Shown here in pieces: positions 28,099 through 38,279 of a DNA stretch of 64,000 bases (positions are counted from its first letter, which is position 1; each line of letters starts with the position of its first letter). Origin of the DNA: Marinilabilia salmonicolor (GTDB taxonomy: Bacteria > Bacteroidota > Bacteroidia > Bacteroidales > Marinilabiliaceae); NCBI RefSeq assembly GCF_003003035.1, contig NZ_PVTS01000003.1, positions 248,001-312,000 on the forward strand, written 5' to 3'. Below the pieces are notes generated by a model. It searched no databases. It was not told the DNA's origin and worked only from the letters and a program-made list of their open reading frames with translations. The position numbers and the translations under genes were made by a program.

Positions 28099-28212
28099 AT
28101 GAAGCAAAACATCGAAAATATCATTTCGGTTGCCGCAACAAATAACTGCGGAATCTCCTTCACTACCACAACAGGTATGATGATGGGACGAATGTCTATG
28201 TTCATGGCATAA
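28099..28212 (+). CDS. Methionine-rich leader peptide of the metY attenuator (37 codons)
   Basis: The ORF starts MKQNIENIISVAATNN and ends FTTTTGMMMGRMSMFMA. Six of the last eleven codons are ATG (28177-28206), preceded by four Thr codons (28162-28173). The stop at 28210-28212 is 4 nt before the left arm of an antiterminator stem. The gene behind makes homocysteine, the precursor of methionine, and homoserine dehydrogenase follows. This is the classic arrangement of a ribosome-stalling leader: at low charged tRNA-Met the ribosome stalls in the Met run. The ORF is too short to be found by length alone; codon content and downstream structures are the support. Confidence 0.75.
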   Translation: MKQNIENIISVAATNNCGISFTTTTGMMMGRMSMFMA

Positions 28213-28216
28213 GTCT

Positions 28217-28323
28217 TGTGACGCATCATATCTGTATCTTTCCAGAATTTTCCGACAAAATTTGAGTTCAAATTAAATCAGATACCGGTGCGTCACAGCA
28301 ACCGGTCAGGAATTTTTTATTTT
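28217..28323 (+). terminator. Transcription attenuator: antiterminator and terminator stems before metY
   Basis: Antiterminator: TGTGACGCATC (28217-28227) pairs with GGTGCGTCACA (28287-28297), and GTATCT (28234-28239) with AGATAC (28280-28285). Terminator: ACCGGT (28284-28289) pairs with ACCGGT (28301-28306), followed by T6 at 28313-28318. The right antiterminator arm overlaps the left terminator arm, so only one can form. A ribosome at the leader stop would cover 28217-28225 and favour the terminator; a ribosome stalled upstream at Met codons would leave it free. Confidence 0.7.
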
Positions 28324-28336
28324 AATTAACCTATAA

Positions 28337-29650
<1,314 letters not shown>

Positions 29651-29779
29651 AGGCTGTCTGAAACAACGTCTTTGATAAAGGTATGAGACTTTTATCCCCG
29701 GAGATGTGAATTGAAACCAGGAATAACCAATATCCGGGTTAATGGTTTCTATCAAAACAGGAAAACCTGTTCTGATTGC

Positions 29780-29813
29780 TTTGTTGCAAAGACAAAAATG
29801 TTCGTACCTTTGG
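29780..29813 (+). promoter_or_regulatory. Candidate promoter before the homoserine dehydrogenase gene
   Basis: TTTG at 29780-29783 and TACCTTTGG at 29805-29813 match the Bacteroidota elements with a 21-bp spacer (or TTG at 29784-29786 with 18). It would start a transcript directly before the hairpin at 29826-29865. Confidence 0.5.
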
Positions 29814-29825
29814 TCATAACTATTT

Positions 29826-29876
29826 TGGTTCTGATATTCAGATGTAATTTCTGATATCAGAACCATTTTCTCTTTT
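29826..29876 (+). terminator. Strong hairpin with T-rich tail, possible attenuator or small RNA end
   Basis: TGGTTCTGATAT (29826-29837) and ATATCAGAACCA (29854-29865) form a 12-bp perfect stem; the loop can pair further (TCAG/CTGA). TTTTCTCTTTTG follows. Only about 13 bp separate it from the -7 element, so a transcript begun there would be about 50 nt long if terminated. Confidence 0.5.
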
Positions 29877-30023
29877 GTAAAGAGTTTTCAACCGACCTTA
29901 ATCATAAGACAGACATATGGTGTAACCAAACTGAATGCCTCGCTTTTCTGAGACCTGATTGGTTCACAAATAACCCGGTTAAATAAACAAGCAAAAAACT
30001 CACTTCCGCAAAAACTTAAAAAA

Positions 30024-31223
30024 ATGTCACGTCAAAAATTAAATATTGGTCTTTTCGGATTCGGCGTTGTAGGCAAAGGCCTATACGATGTTCTTGAGAA
30101 GAGTCCGGCGCTGGAAGCCGAAGTCAAGAAAATTTGTGTGAAACGACAGGTAAAACGGTCGCTTCCCGATGAAATGTTTTGTTATGAGCCGGATGAAATT
30201 CTGAATGACACAGGCATCAACACCATTGTGGAACTAATCGACAATGCGGATGATGCCTATTTCATTGTAAAAAAAGCACTTCAGAAAGGAAAAAATGTGG
30301 TTTCCGCCAACAAAAAAATGCTGGCCGAAAATCTCACCGAGATGATGGCTCTCGCCAAAGAAAACAATGTCTCTTTGCTTTATGAAGCCTCGGCATGTGG
30401 TAGTATTCCTGTCATACGGAACCTGGAAGAATATTACGACAACGACTTATTGCTATCGGTTACAGGCATCCTCAACGGTTCCTCCAATTACATACTTTCA
30501 AAAGTTTTTGACAACAACGAAAGCTATTCCGATGCTCTGAAAAAAGCACAGGAACTGGGGTTTGCTGAATCCAACCCATCTTTTGATGTGGATGGTTTCG
30601 ATTCTCTGTTCAAGTTGATTATTCTTACCATGCACAGCTTCGGAGTCGTGGTATCACCCGATGAGGTGCTCAACTATGGCATTTCCAACATCTCAGAGTT
30701 TGACATCAATTACGCCCGCGAAAAGGGATATAAAATTAAATTGGTAGGGCAGGTGGAGCGTCTGCGTGACAAGAAAATCGCACTTTTTGTGCTACCCCGC
30801 TTTGTTACCCGCGACAAATACATTTACAGCGTTGAAGATGAATTCAACGGTGTGGTAATCAAGGGGGTTGCTTACGACAAGCAGTTTATGTTTGGAAAAG
30901 GAGCAGGCGGGCATCCAACCGGAGCAGCGGTTTTATCTGACATTACAGCTCTGGCACATCATTACCGATACGAGTACAAAAAGGCCAATTATTTTGGGGG
31001 CTTCAAGTATTTTAAAGAGGGAACCATAGAAGTTTACCTCAGATACAGCAACCCGGAAGTACTGGAGAACTTCGAGTTCAAATCGATTTCCGAAGAATAC
31101 CATGGCCCCAAATATCACTACAAGATCGGCTTTATGAGGCTCGACAAACTCATAGCCATCAAAGATAAATTGCGATCTCTGGATATTTTTCTGGCTGCCA
31201 CGGGCAAAGCCCTGAATTATTAA
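30024..31223 (+). CDS. hom: Homoserine dehydrogenase
   Basis: The 399-residue protein starts with the dinucleotide-binding motif GLFGFGVVGKGL (residues 8-19). KNVVSANKKMLAE (near 92-104) contains the catalytic-region Lys, and ILNGSSNYILSKVFD is the homoserine-binding segment. FAESNPSFDVDGFDSLFKL matches the E-x-x-x-D-x-x-G-x-D-x-x-x-K signature. There is no aspartokinase domain and no clear ACT domain. The enzyme reduces aspartate semialdehyde to homoserine, the branch point to methionine and threonine. Its place behind metY fits the Thr/Met-rich leader upstream of the locus. Confidence 0.92.
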   Translation: MSRQKLNIGLFGFGVVGKGLYDVLEKSPALEAEVKKICVKRQVKRSLPDEMFCYEPDEILNDTGINTIVELIDNADDAYFIVKKALQKGKNVVSANKKMLAENLTEMMALAKENNVSLLYEASACGSIPVIRNLEEYYDNDLLLSVTGILNGSSNYILSKVFDNNESYSDALKKAQELGFAESNPSFDVDGFDSLFKLIILTMHSFGVVVSPDEVLNYGISNISEFDINYAREKGYKIKLVGQVERLRDKKIALFVLPRFVTRDKYIYSVEDEFNGVVIKGVAYDKQFMFGKGAGGHPTGAAVLSDITALAHHYRYEYKKANYFGGFKYFKEGTIEVYLRYSNPEVLENFEFKSISEEYHGPKYHYKIGFMRLDKLIAIKDKLRSLDIFLAATGKALNY

Positions 31224-31298
31224 AAATGGATCGCTCATCCGTTTAAAATTCACTTTTCAAGGTCGGAAGAAACGGGCCCCGAACATTCGGAACGCGTT

Positions 31299-32003
31299 TC
31301 AACCGGCTGCAATGCCAATGGTCAGCACCGAAATCCGGACATCGGTTACTTGTTCAAATGCAGTGCAAAGCGCCTCAATGGTGGCACCTGTGGTAATCAC
31401 ATCATCTAAAACCAACACATGCTTGTTTTGGAAAAGATGTGGATGAAGCACTTTAAAAATACCTTCCACATTTTGCCACCTTTCGTAGCGCCCTCTGCGG
31501 GTTTGACTTGCAGAATGTACTGTCCGGATGACAGATTCCGTATTTACCGGTAACCGTGTAATTTCACCAATGCCCCGGGCAATAATTTGACTTTGGTTAT
31601 ATCCCCTAAGTCTCTGCTTTTTCGGATGGAGTGGAACCGGCACGATGCAGTCAATTTCACCGGCCAGGGCTTCTTTTACCAGAAAACGACCCGCTAAACG
31701 CCCCAGGTAAACTCCCGCCTTTTTATCGCCTTTATATTTGAGCTGATGGATAATTTGTTGAAGTAATTCCCCTTTCCTATAAAAATACAAGGAAGAGGCA
31801 AATTCAATTTTCGCTCTTCCCCAAAAGATTTGTTCCGTCGGATTGCCGGGCACTTTCTCGAACCAGGTACGGGGCATTTTCGACTCACAGCTCCTGCATA
31901 AAGCAGTGCGCTCCACTCCCGGCCATTCGCCACAGCCCCGGCATATTTCCGGAAAAACGAGAGCAGCGATACCGGAGAGGTATTTTTTAAAAAGGTCAGG
32001 CAT
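31299..32003 (-). CDS. ComF family phosphoribosyltransferase-like protein
   Basis: The 234-residue protein has the ComF double zinc-ribbon at its N-terminus (C21-x2-C24 and C36-x2-C39, CRGCG and CRSCE) and a C-terminal phosphoribosyltransferase domain with the PRPP motif VLVLDDVITTGAT. HSASQTRRGRYERWQNV is the conserved loop. ComF proteins take part in DNA uptake or use of incoming DNA in competent bacteria. It is 19 bp downstream of rmuC on the same strand, so both are DNA-metabolism genes in one unit. Confidence 0.9.
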   Translation of the reverse strand: MPDLFKKYLSGIAALVFPEICRGCGEWPGVERTALCRSCESKMPRTWFEKVPGNPTEQIFWGRAKIEFASSLYFYRKGELLQQIIHQLKYKGDKKAGVYLGRLAGRFLVKEALAGEIDCIVPVPLHPKKQRLRGYNQSQIIARGIGEITRLPVNTESVIRTVHSASQTRRGRYERWQNVEGIFKVLHPHLFQNKHVLVLDDVITTGATIEALCTAFEQVTDVRISVLTIGIAAG

Positions 32004-32022
32004 TAGGCTTAGGTTTTATTTG

Positions 32023-33351
32023 CTAATCACCATCATTTTCTTCCAGGGTTTCCATCAGCTCTTTGCTCTTATCTGCAGGTAACTCCTGCACCTGGCGGAG
32101 TTTTCGCATCATCACATTGGTACGGGTAGTTACCAGCGTTTCTATTTCATTATTGGCCTGATTGAGTCGCTCCTGAGCCTTGCGCAACACTTTGCCAAAC
32201 TCCCCAAACTGTGTTTTTACGGCACCAAGAATTTCCCACACTTCACTGCTCCGTTTTTGAATGGCCAGCGTACGAAATCCCATTTGCAAACTGTTCAGCA
32301 TAGCAGCCAATGTGGTGGGACCGGTCACAATTACTTTAAAGTCGCGTTGCAGCACAGCAACCAGATCGGGCTGACGCACCACCTCCGCATAGAGTCCCTC
32401 TACAGGCAAAAACAAAACGCCAAAATCGGTCGTATGGGGTGGATCCAGATATTTATCACGAATCTCGGCGGCCGATTTCTTAACGGCAGTCACCAGTTGT
32501 CTGGTGGCCAATGCCATACCGTCTGCATCACCCTTATCAAAGGCCACCTGCAACCGTGCATAATCCTCCTGCGGAAACTTGGCATCAACAGGCATATACA
32601 CAGCTTCTCCGTTATCGCTGCTTCCGGGGAGTTTAATGGCATACTCCACATGCCCTGATGAATCACGTCTGGTTTTTACATTTTTTTCATATTGTTCAGG
32701 TGCCATAATCTGTTCAAGAATGTTACCCAGCTGAATCTCTCCGAGCACACCACGTGTTTTGACATTACTGAGCACTCTCTTGAGATCGCCTACTTCACCC
32801 GCCATGCTTTTCATCTCTCCCAGACCTTCACGTACGGCTTCCAGACGTTCTGTAACCAATCGGAATGAATTTCCCAGCCTTTCCTCCAGGGTTTTGTGCA
32901 ATTTTTCATCTACTGTCTGGCGCATTTTCTCCAGCCGCTCTTCAGTCGATTTCACCAAATCATCCTGCTTTCGGGCCATGTCATCAAAGCGCTGCTTCTG
33001 AAGATTCTTAAAATCAGCAACATTATTGGAAAATGATTCACCGAAATTTTTCAAAGAATGAGACAATTCCTGACGATTGGAATGAGCATTGCGGTCCATT
33101 CCTTCCTGCATTTTAAACAACTGTTCCTGCAGAACTCCGGTAAGCCTGTCAAGATTGTGAGACAACTCCTGACGGTTTTGTTGAAGTGAATTTCCCAGTT
33201 CAGTCCGATTATCTCGCAGCTCTTCCTTTATCAAATTGCGTATGACGTTTTGCAAATCATCATTCTTGTGTCGTGGCGAACGAACCAGCAAAACAGCAAG
33301 AAGAATAATGCATACCAAAAGAAGCAAAAGAAGAATACCGTCAATAATCAT
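32023..33351 (-). CDS. rmuC: DNA recombination protein RmuC
   Basis: The 442-residue protein has an N-terminal membrane helix (residues 3-23), a long coiled coil to about residue 185 and the RmuC nuclease-like domain after it (TRGVLGEIQLGNILEQIMAPEQY, VDAKFPQEDYARL, PHTTDFGVLFLPVEGLYAEV, VTGPTTLAAMLNSLQMG). RmuC limits inversion between short inverted repeats in E. coli. The host genome is rich in palindromic repeats, but a functional link is only a thought. It precedes comF by 19 bp. Confidence 0.93.
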   Translation of the reverse strand: MIIDGILLLLLLVCIILLAVLLVRSPRHKNDDLQNVIRNLIKEELRDNRTELGNSLQQNRQELSHNLDRLTGVLQEQLFKMQEGMDRNAHSNRQELSHSLKNFGESFSNNVADFKNLQKQRFDDMARKQDDLVKSTEERLEKMRQTVDEKLHKTLEERLGNSFRLVTERLEAVREGLGEMKSMAGEVGDLKRVLSNVKTRGVLGEIQLGNILEQIMAPEQYEKNVKTRRDSSGHVEYAIKLPGSSDNGEAVYMPVDAKFPQEDYARLQVAFDKGDADGMALATRQLVTAVKKSAAEIRDKYLDPPHTTDFGVLFLPVEGLYAEVVRQPDLVAVLQRDFKVIVTGPTTLAAMLNSLQMGFRTLAIQKRSSEVWEILGAVKTQFGEFGKVLRKAQERLNQANNEIETLVTTRTNVMMRKLRQVQELPADKSKELMETLEENDGD

Positions 33352-33480
33352 AAGAAGTGTTTTGAGACAAAAATAATGATGTCCGGTTAAAGGCCCTTAA
33401 TTTTCTCTTCGAAAGTTGGAAAAGAAAAAATCTCAAAATGGCAAATATCCGGACATCAAAACATTAATGCCTTACCGTGA

Positions 33481-33723
33481 TTACTTTCTCCTTAACAGAG
33501 AAACAATCCATAAAAGAATGATGGCACCAACGGTAGCAGCAATTAGCTGCCAGATGATACCCTGACCATGAAATCCTAGAAATTCAAATAAAGCACCTCC
33601 TATCACACCTCCAATCAGCCCAACAATCAGGTTCCAAATAAGGCCCAAACCTGAACCTTTGAAAATAATACTGCCAAGATACCCGGCAAGAATACCGATA
33701 ACAATGGATAAGATAAGTCCCAT
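33481..33723 (-). CDS. GlsB/YeaQ/YmgE family small membrane protein
   Basis: The 80-residue protein has three membrane helices with the family's Gly-rich pattern: IGILAGYLGSIIFKGSGLGL, WNLIVGLIGGVIGGALFEFLG and a last helix ending in LLRRK. These transglycosylase-associated proteins are stress-induced in several bacteria; the molecular role is unclear. It stands alone between rmuC and the phosphate transporter, on the same strand as both. Confidence 0.88.
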   Translation of the reverse strand: MGLILSIVIGILAGYLGSIIFKGSGLGLIWNLIVGLIGGVIGGALFEFLGFHGQGIIWQLIAATVGAIILLWIVSLLRRK

Positions 33724-33872
33724 GGTAAAATAATTTAGTTAGAAATAGAATAATTCTTTCAAACGGACAGCAAGTGTCTGAAAAAAAACCTCCTTTCCGG
33801 TTTGAATAGAGAAAGTTACAACTATTATTCTAAATAAAAGAATTTTAATGGGCGCTATCAACAGTCCTTATC

Positions 33873-36140
33873 TTATTCGAAAAAACTCTTCAACGATTTT
33901 ACCAGGTTAACGGAATAAGTTACCAGATTTCGGGTTTCACCCAATAACTCCATATAAATAATATTAATCCTCGTTTTTCCGTGACCCGATCTGATTTTTC
34001 TGATATGATTAAGTCTGAATCCTTCAATTAACGAAAAAAGAGCCTGTTGTCGCTGAACCAACTCAGGTAACATGGCAAACTTTTTATCTTTCTCCAGATG
34101 AACCATAAAATTAAAAAAGGAAGTGGTCTCTTCCAAAATACCCGTTAAATCTTCACGCTGATACTCCACCAGCCCTTTGTGCTGATTTTTCACATGATCA
34201 CAAACGGGATTTACCATTGCCATCAAAGTATTGGACAACTCTGTAAGGTAATCCAGTGCCTGAATAAAAAACTGACCGGGATCCTGTGACTCTTCAGGCA
34301 TATTGCTCATAGCCCTGAAGAATTCTGTTTTTGCTCCTTTTACGCGCCCCCGAAGCCCTTCCGTTTTTTCTTTAACTTCAAGCAATTTGACAGCATCTTC
34401 CTCCAGCAATCCCTGAACCAACAAAAGATAAATTTTGGAGGACTCAAGCAACATTTTTCTGATGGTCTCGCTTCCGGCATTTCTCATCCAGCCAATATTC
34501 TGAGCAATCTCGTTGCTGAATTCTTTCTTAAATTTTTCCTTTTCTTCCTGACGCCTCCGATGGTATCTGGTACTTTTCACCAAATAAAAAACCATAAACC
34601 CTAAAGCAGCTACCATTGTAATCCATGTTCCCCACCATAGCAGAAGAGTAAGAATGAAAGCACCCAGAAAACCCAGGCAGGCAGTGATAAACCAGCCTCC
34701 GAGAATGGACAGAACACCTGAAATGCGATATACGGCACTTTCTCTTCCCCATGCCTGGTCGGCCAGTGAAGTCCCCATGGCAACCATGAAAACGACAAAC
34801 GTGGTGGACAACGGAAATCCCCACCAGGTACCCAGACTTATTAAAATGCTGGCAACGACCAGGTTTACCGAAGCACGCAAAGTATCAAAATAAATAACCC
34901 CGTCCACTTTCTTTCCCTCGGCTTCATCATCACTTTTTTGATACTTTGCAGAAATAAACCTGCGCAAATTAGTCGGTAAAAGGCCATCAGCTCTGCCATA
35001 AAACCGCAAAAACTGGCGAACAAGTATCCGTGAAAGCTGTGATGGCTCGAAATGCTCCTGCCCGGAATGTTGCCGTCCGAGATATACTTCTGTCTCTGTG
35101 ACAGATCGTGCCTTACGGGAATAAAAAAGTGTCAGAATCATAACAATTCCGGAACCCAGGAAAAATGCTCCATAAACCCAATCTCCTAATCCATGATCTC
35201 TCAGCCAGGCATCAGTCAGAAAAGAGAGGCCAAAAGAATCAGGAGACATACCACCTCCCGAAGTCAGAAAAGCACGAAAACTCTCAATGCCAGCAAGGGG
35301 AACTCCGATGAAATTGACCAAATCGTTGGCTGCAAAAGAGAGGGCCAGTGCAAAAGTACCAAACAAAACAACCATTTTCGGTATATCTACCTGAAACAAC
35401 AGGGCCAATAAATAGAGCAGAAAAAAGGTTCCGACAAAAATCATCAGGAAGGTATAAAACGGATGCTCTCCTGTCCAGTGAACCATCGGATTATCCAACA
35501 AAGAAGATGCATCAATTCCCTTCATGAAAATCAGAAACAAAATACCGGAAACAGATAAAGCACCGAAGATGGAAAGCAACAGTCGAAAACGTCCCTGATA
35601 TCTGAAAGAAAAAACCAAACGGGAAATAAACTGAACCAAAGCACCTGCCAGAAATGCAAAAAGAATAGACACCAAAATCCCTGAAAATAAAAGAAATACC
35701 CGACCTGTATTTATGTAATCCGAGAGAACCGATTCTCCGGAAAGAGGACCACTCGTCTTTATAAAAGCAATGGCCAGGGCAGCTCCGGTAAGTTCGAATA
35801 CAACTGCAATGGTGGTGGATGTCGGGAAACCAAGCGTATTATAGGTGTCAATCAGCAATATATCCACAATCATTACAGCCAGAAAAATAATCATCAGCTC
35901 CGTGAGAAAGAAACTTTGCGGATAAATAACCCCTTTACGGGCAACCTCCATCATGCCTGCAGAAAAAAATGTACCCAGCAACACTCCTGCACCGGCAATC
36001 CAGAAAATAGCACGGCGCGTGGCCACCCTGCTTCCGATGGCAGAATTTAAGAAATTTACAGCATCATTGGATACTCCCACAATCAGGTCGATAACGGCCA
36101 GCAGTGAAAGTACAATAGCGATTGTCCAGACAAGTGTCAT
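33873..36140 (-). CDS. Inorganic phosphate transporter of the Pit family with C-terminal PhoU-like domain
   Basis: The 755-residue protein has about ten to twelve helices. The duplicated Pit signature appears as GVSNDAVNFLNSAIGS (residues 22-37) and AANDLVNFIGVPLAG near 275. After about residue 545 a cytoplasmic, helical PhoU-like region runs to the end (KEFSNEIAQNIGWMRNAGSETIRKM and later helices). Import is driven by the proton or sodium gradient. Large Pit proteins with PhoU-like tails are common in Bacteroidota. It is divergent from the PhoR-like kinase gene 249 bp away, which supports a shared phosphate theme. Confidence 0.88.
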   Translation of the reverse strand: MTLVWTIAIVLSLLAVIDLIVGVSNDAVNFLNSAIGSRVATRRAIFWIAGAGVLLGTFFSAGMMEVARKGVIYPQSFFLTELMIIFLAVMIVDILLIDTYNTLGFPTSTTIAVVFELTGAALAIAFIKTSGPLSGESVLSDYINTGRVFLLFSGILVSILFAFLAGALVQFISRLVFSFRYQGRFRLLLSIFGALSVSGILFLIFMKGIDASSLLDNPMVHWTGEHPFYTFLMIFVGTFFLLYLLALLFQVDIPKMVVLFGTFALALSFAANDLVNFIGVPLAGIESFRAFLTSGGGMSPDSFGLSFLTDAWLRDHGLGDWVYGAFFLGSGIVMILTLFYSRKARSVTETEVYLGRQHSGQEHFEPSQLSRILVRQFLRFYGRADGLLPTNLRRFISAKYQKSDDEAEGKKVDGVIYFDTLRASVNLVVASILISLGTWWGFPLSTTFVVFMVAMGTSLADQAWGRESAVYRISGVLSILGGWFITACLGFLGAFILTLLLWWGTWITMVAALGFMVFYLVKSTRYHRRRQEEKEKFKKEFSNEIAQNIGWMRNAGSETIRKMLLESSKIYLLLVQGLLEEDAVKLLEVKEKTEGLRGRVKGAKTEFFRAMSNMPEESQDPGQFFIQALDYLTELSNTLMAMVNPVCDHVKNQHKGLVEYQREDLTGILEETTSFFNFMVHLEKDKKFAMLPELVQRQQALFSLIEGFRLNHIRKIRSGHGKTRINIIYMELLGETRNLVTYSVNLVKSLKSFFE

Positions 36141-36279
36141 ATTCCTGTATGTTTAAGCTGCAAAAATAATTGGCCAAAATGGTTCTTTTCAAACCCGAAT
36201 ATTAAATTTTTGTTAGGTTTCGGCCTCTATTTTTCTCAAATTTAGGGTAATTTTTAATGTTTTCGGCACTTCCGGAGCC

Positions 36280-36349
36280 TTAACAGAAAATTAACATACC
36301 GAATACCTCTTTTTAATTGCAGGCAGACGCTCTTTTTCATATAAATTTG
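36280..36349 (+). promoter_or_regulatory. Putative promoter and Pho-box-like direct repeat before the two-component system
   Basis: TTAACA-GAAAA-TTAACA (36280-36296) is a pair of 6-bp repeats with an 11-bp period, the same form as the Pho box of Bacillus. TAAATTTG at 36342-36349 matches the -7 element TAnnTTTG, 41 bp before the start codon. The -33 element is weak (TTG 22 bp upstream). The rest of the 249-bp divergent spacer shows nothing else. Confidence 0.4.
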
Positions 36350-36389
36350 TCATGCACACAGGTGTAGCAAAAAGTAAATTTTTAAACGA

Positions 36390-37418
36390 ATGAAGTCTAT
36401 TGCACCACAAAGAATTGTTGGATATATTACCATTACATTTCTGGTTCTTGCATTGCTGTTCTTTTTAATCAATTATTTCAGCCCGAACCTGCCCATCTCC
36501 CTGCTTATTACCATTCCCCTGTTTACCGGAATCGCCTTTTCGGCAGTCAATCACCTCATCAGCCTGTTCATTTATGCCAAGATCAAACCCATCTACAAGT
36601 CGATTCATAATTTTAAACCGGGCATAAAAGAGTCTCAGGATAATCATGACGATATTTTTTCTCAGGTAAACCGGGAAGTTGCAGAGTGGATGAAGGGGAA
36701 AACCATGGAGATTCAACAGCTTCGTCAGCTTGAAAAATACCGGAGAGAGTTTCTGGGAAATGTGTCACATGAATTAAAGACCCCGGTTTTTAACATTCAG
36801 GGCTATATCCTTACCTTACTGGAGGGAGGCATCGATGATCCTGCAATCAATATGCTCTATCTGGAACGTACAGAAAGAAGCATCGACCGGATGATATCCA
36901 TTATTGAGGATCTGGAAGCCATCTCCAAGCTGGAGTCGGGCGAACTGGAGCTGAATATCACCAAATTCAATATTTACCAAATGGTAGAAGAAGCTTTTGA
37001 TCTGCAAGAGGTACGCGCAGATAAGAGGAAAATTAAATTAAAATTCGGCAAGAGTGCCGATAAAAACATATTTGTTAAAGGAGATAAACCCCGTATCTTT
37101 CAGGTCATCAGCAACCTTATTGTCAACTCCATCAATTATGGTATAGATGGCGGCCAGACAACCATCAGCTTTTACGATATGGACAATCTGGTTTTGGTGG
37201 AAGTACGCGACAACGGAGTGGGCATATCGGAACGTGATCTGCCCAGAGTGTTTGAACGGTTTTACCGTGCCGACAAAAGCCGGTCACGTGAACAGGGAGG
37301 GACTGGTCTGGGACTGGCAATCGTGAAACACATCATTGAAGCACATAAGCAAACCATCAATGTAAACAGTACGCCAGGGAAGGGAACATCGTTTACTTTT
37401 ACACTGGAGAAAGCTTGA
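36390..37418 (+). CDS. Sensor histidine kinase, PhoR-like
   Basis: The 342-residue kinase has two membrane helices close together (about 11-30 and 34-62) with almost no periplasmic loop. HisKA follows with the H-box FLGNVSHELKTPVFN (phospho-acceptor H127), then the N-box QVISNLIVNSINYG, G1 VRDNGVGIS, the F-box and G2 GGTGLGLAIVKH. The short sensor part resembles PhoR, which senses phosphate through the transporter and PhoU rather than by itself. The response regulator start lies 54 bp after the stop. The Pit-PhoU gene lies divergently upstream. Assignment to phosphate is inference from class and neighbours. Confidence 0.85.
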   Translation: MKSIAPQRIVGYITITFLVLALLFFLINYFSPNLPISLLITIPLFTGIAFSAVNHLISLFIYAKIKPIYKSIHNFKPGIKESQDNHDDIFSQVNREVAEWMKGKTMEIQQLRQLEKYRREFLGNVSHELKTPVFNIQGYILTLLEGGIDDPAINMLYLERTERSIDRMISIIEDLEAISKLESGELELNITKFNIYQMVEEAFDLQEVRADKRKIKLKFGKSADKNIFVKGDKPRIFQVISNLIVNSINYGIDGGQTTISFYDMDNLVLVEVRDNGVGISERDLPRVFERFYRADKSRSREQGGTGLGLAIVKHIIEAHKQTINVNSTPGKGTSFTFTLEKA

Positions 37419-37471
37419 AAATAGTTATTAGATATCAGAGAATAGAAGACATACCTAACAAACCAAAAATC

Positions 37472-38173
37472 ATGAACGAAACATCAGATTACAAAATACT
37501 GTTGGTGGATGATGAGCCCGATATTCTGGAATTCATCGGATACAATCTGAAAAAAGAAGGTTTTTCGGTACGAACAGCCAACAACGGACAGGATGGATTA
37601 AAAATTGCCAAAGAAGAAAACCCCCACCTGATTGTACTGGATGTGATGATGCCCGGAATGGATGGCATAGAAACCTGCGAAGAGATACGAAAAGTACCCG
37701 CCCTCAAGGATACACTGGTTGTTTTTCTCACTGCAAGAGGCGAAGATTACTCACAGATTGCCGGTTTTGATGCAGGCGCGGACGATTACATCACCAAGCC
37801 AATTAAACCCAAAGTATTAATATCGCGCGTAAAAGCGCTTCTGAAACGTTACGCACACGGCACCTCCTCCAAAGAGCCTGAAGAAGACAATAAAATAACC
37901 GTGGGCGACCTCATTATTGATCGGGAAAAATATCTGGTTACCTCCGGAAGTAAAGAGCTTTCGCTCCCCAAAAAGGAATTCGAACTTTTGCTGCTGTTGG
38001 CTGCCAAGCCTGACCGGGTATTTACCCGCGACGAAATATATGCATCTGTTTGGGGAGACAACATTATCGTTGGCGACCGTACCATTGATGTTCACATAAG
38101 AAAATTACGGGAAAAGATCGGACAAGACCACATCCGCACCATTAAAGGGGTTGGCTACAAGTTTGTGGATTGA
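37472..38173 (+). CDS. Response regulator of the OmpR/PhoB family
   Basis: With the start at 37472 (MNETSDYKILLVDDEPD) the protein has 233 residues. The open frame back to 37415 overlaps the kinase and adds an unconserved prefix. The receiver domain has D12-D13-like acidic residues, phospho-acceptor D57 (VLDVMMPG), T87 and K109 (TKPIKPK). The C-terminal winged helix is clear (LPKKEFELLLLLAAKPDRVFTRDEIY, IDVHIRKLREKIG, IRTIKGVGYKF). It pairs with the upstream PhoR-like kinase and probably controls phosphate genes. Confidence 0.9.
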   Translation: MNETSDYKILLVDDEPDILEFIGYNLKKEGFSVRTANNGQDGLKIAKEENPHLIVLDVMMPGMDGIETCEEIRKVPALKDTLVVFLTARGEDYSQIAGFDAGADDYITKPIKPKVLISRVKALLKRYAHGTSSKEPEEDNKITVGDLIIDREKYLVTSGSKELSLPKKEFELLLLLAAKPDRVFTRDEIYASVWGDNIIVGDRTIDVHIRKLREKIGQDHIRTIKGVGYKFVD

Positions 38174-38279
38174 TTTTTTTGCAAAGTTGGTCAAATAATA
38201 GCTTTATTTGTAACTTTATTTTTTAAATTGCACTATTAAAGCCTTATTTGAGCCTTTTAAGCAAACTAATTTCACAATT

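Larger units (their letters stand above)
29651..30023 (+). other. 373-bp gap between metY and hom with hairpins and a second promoter
   Basis: No ORF is convincing here. It holds a stem-loop GAAACCA...TGGTTTC near 29714-29752, AACAGG-AAAA-CCTGTT near 29757-29772, the promoter at 29780-29813, the long hairpin at 29826-29865 and a small CTCTTT/AAAGAG pair near 29870-29884. The remainder to 30023 shows nothing further. Confidence 0.6.
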
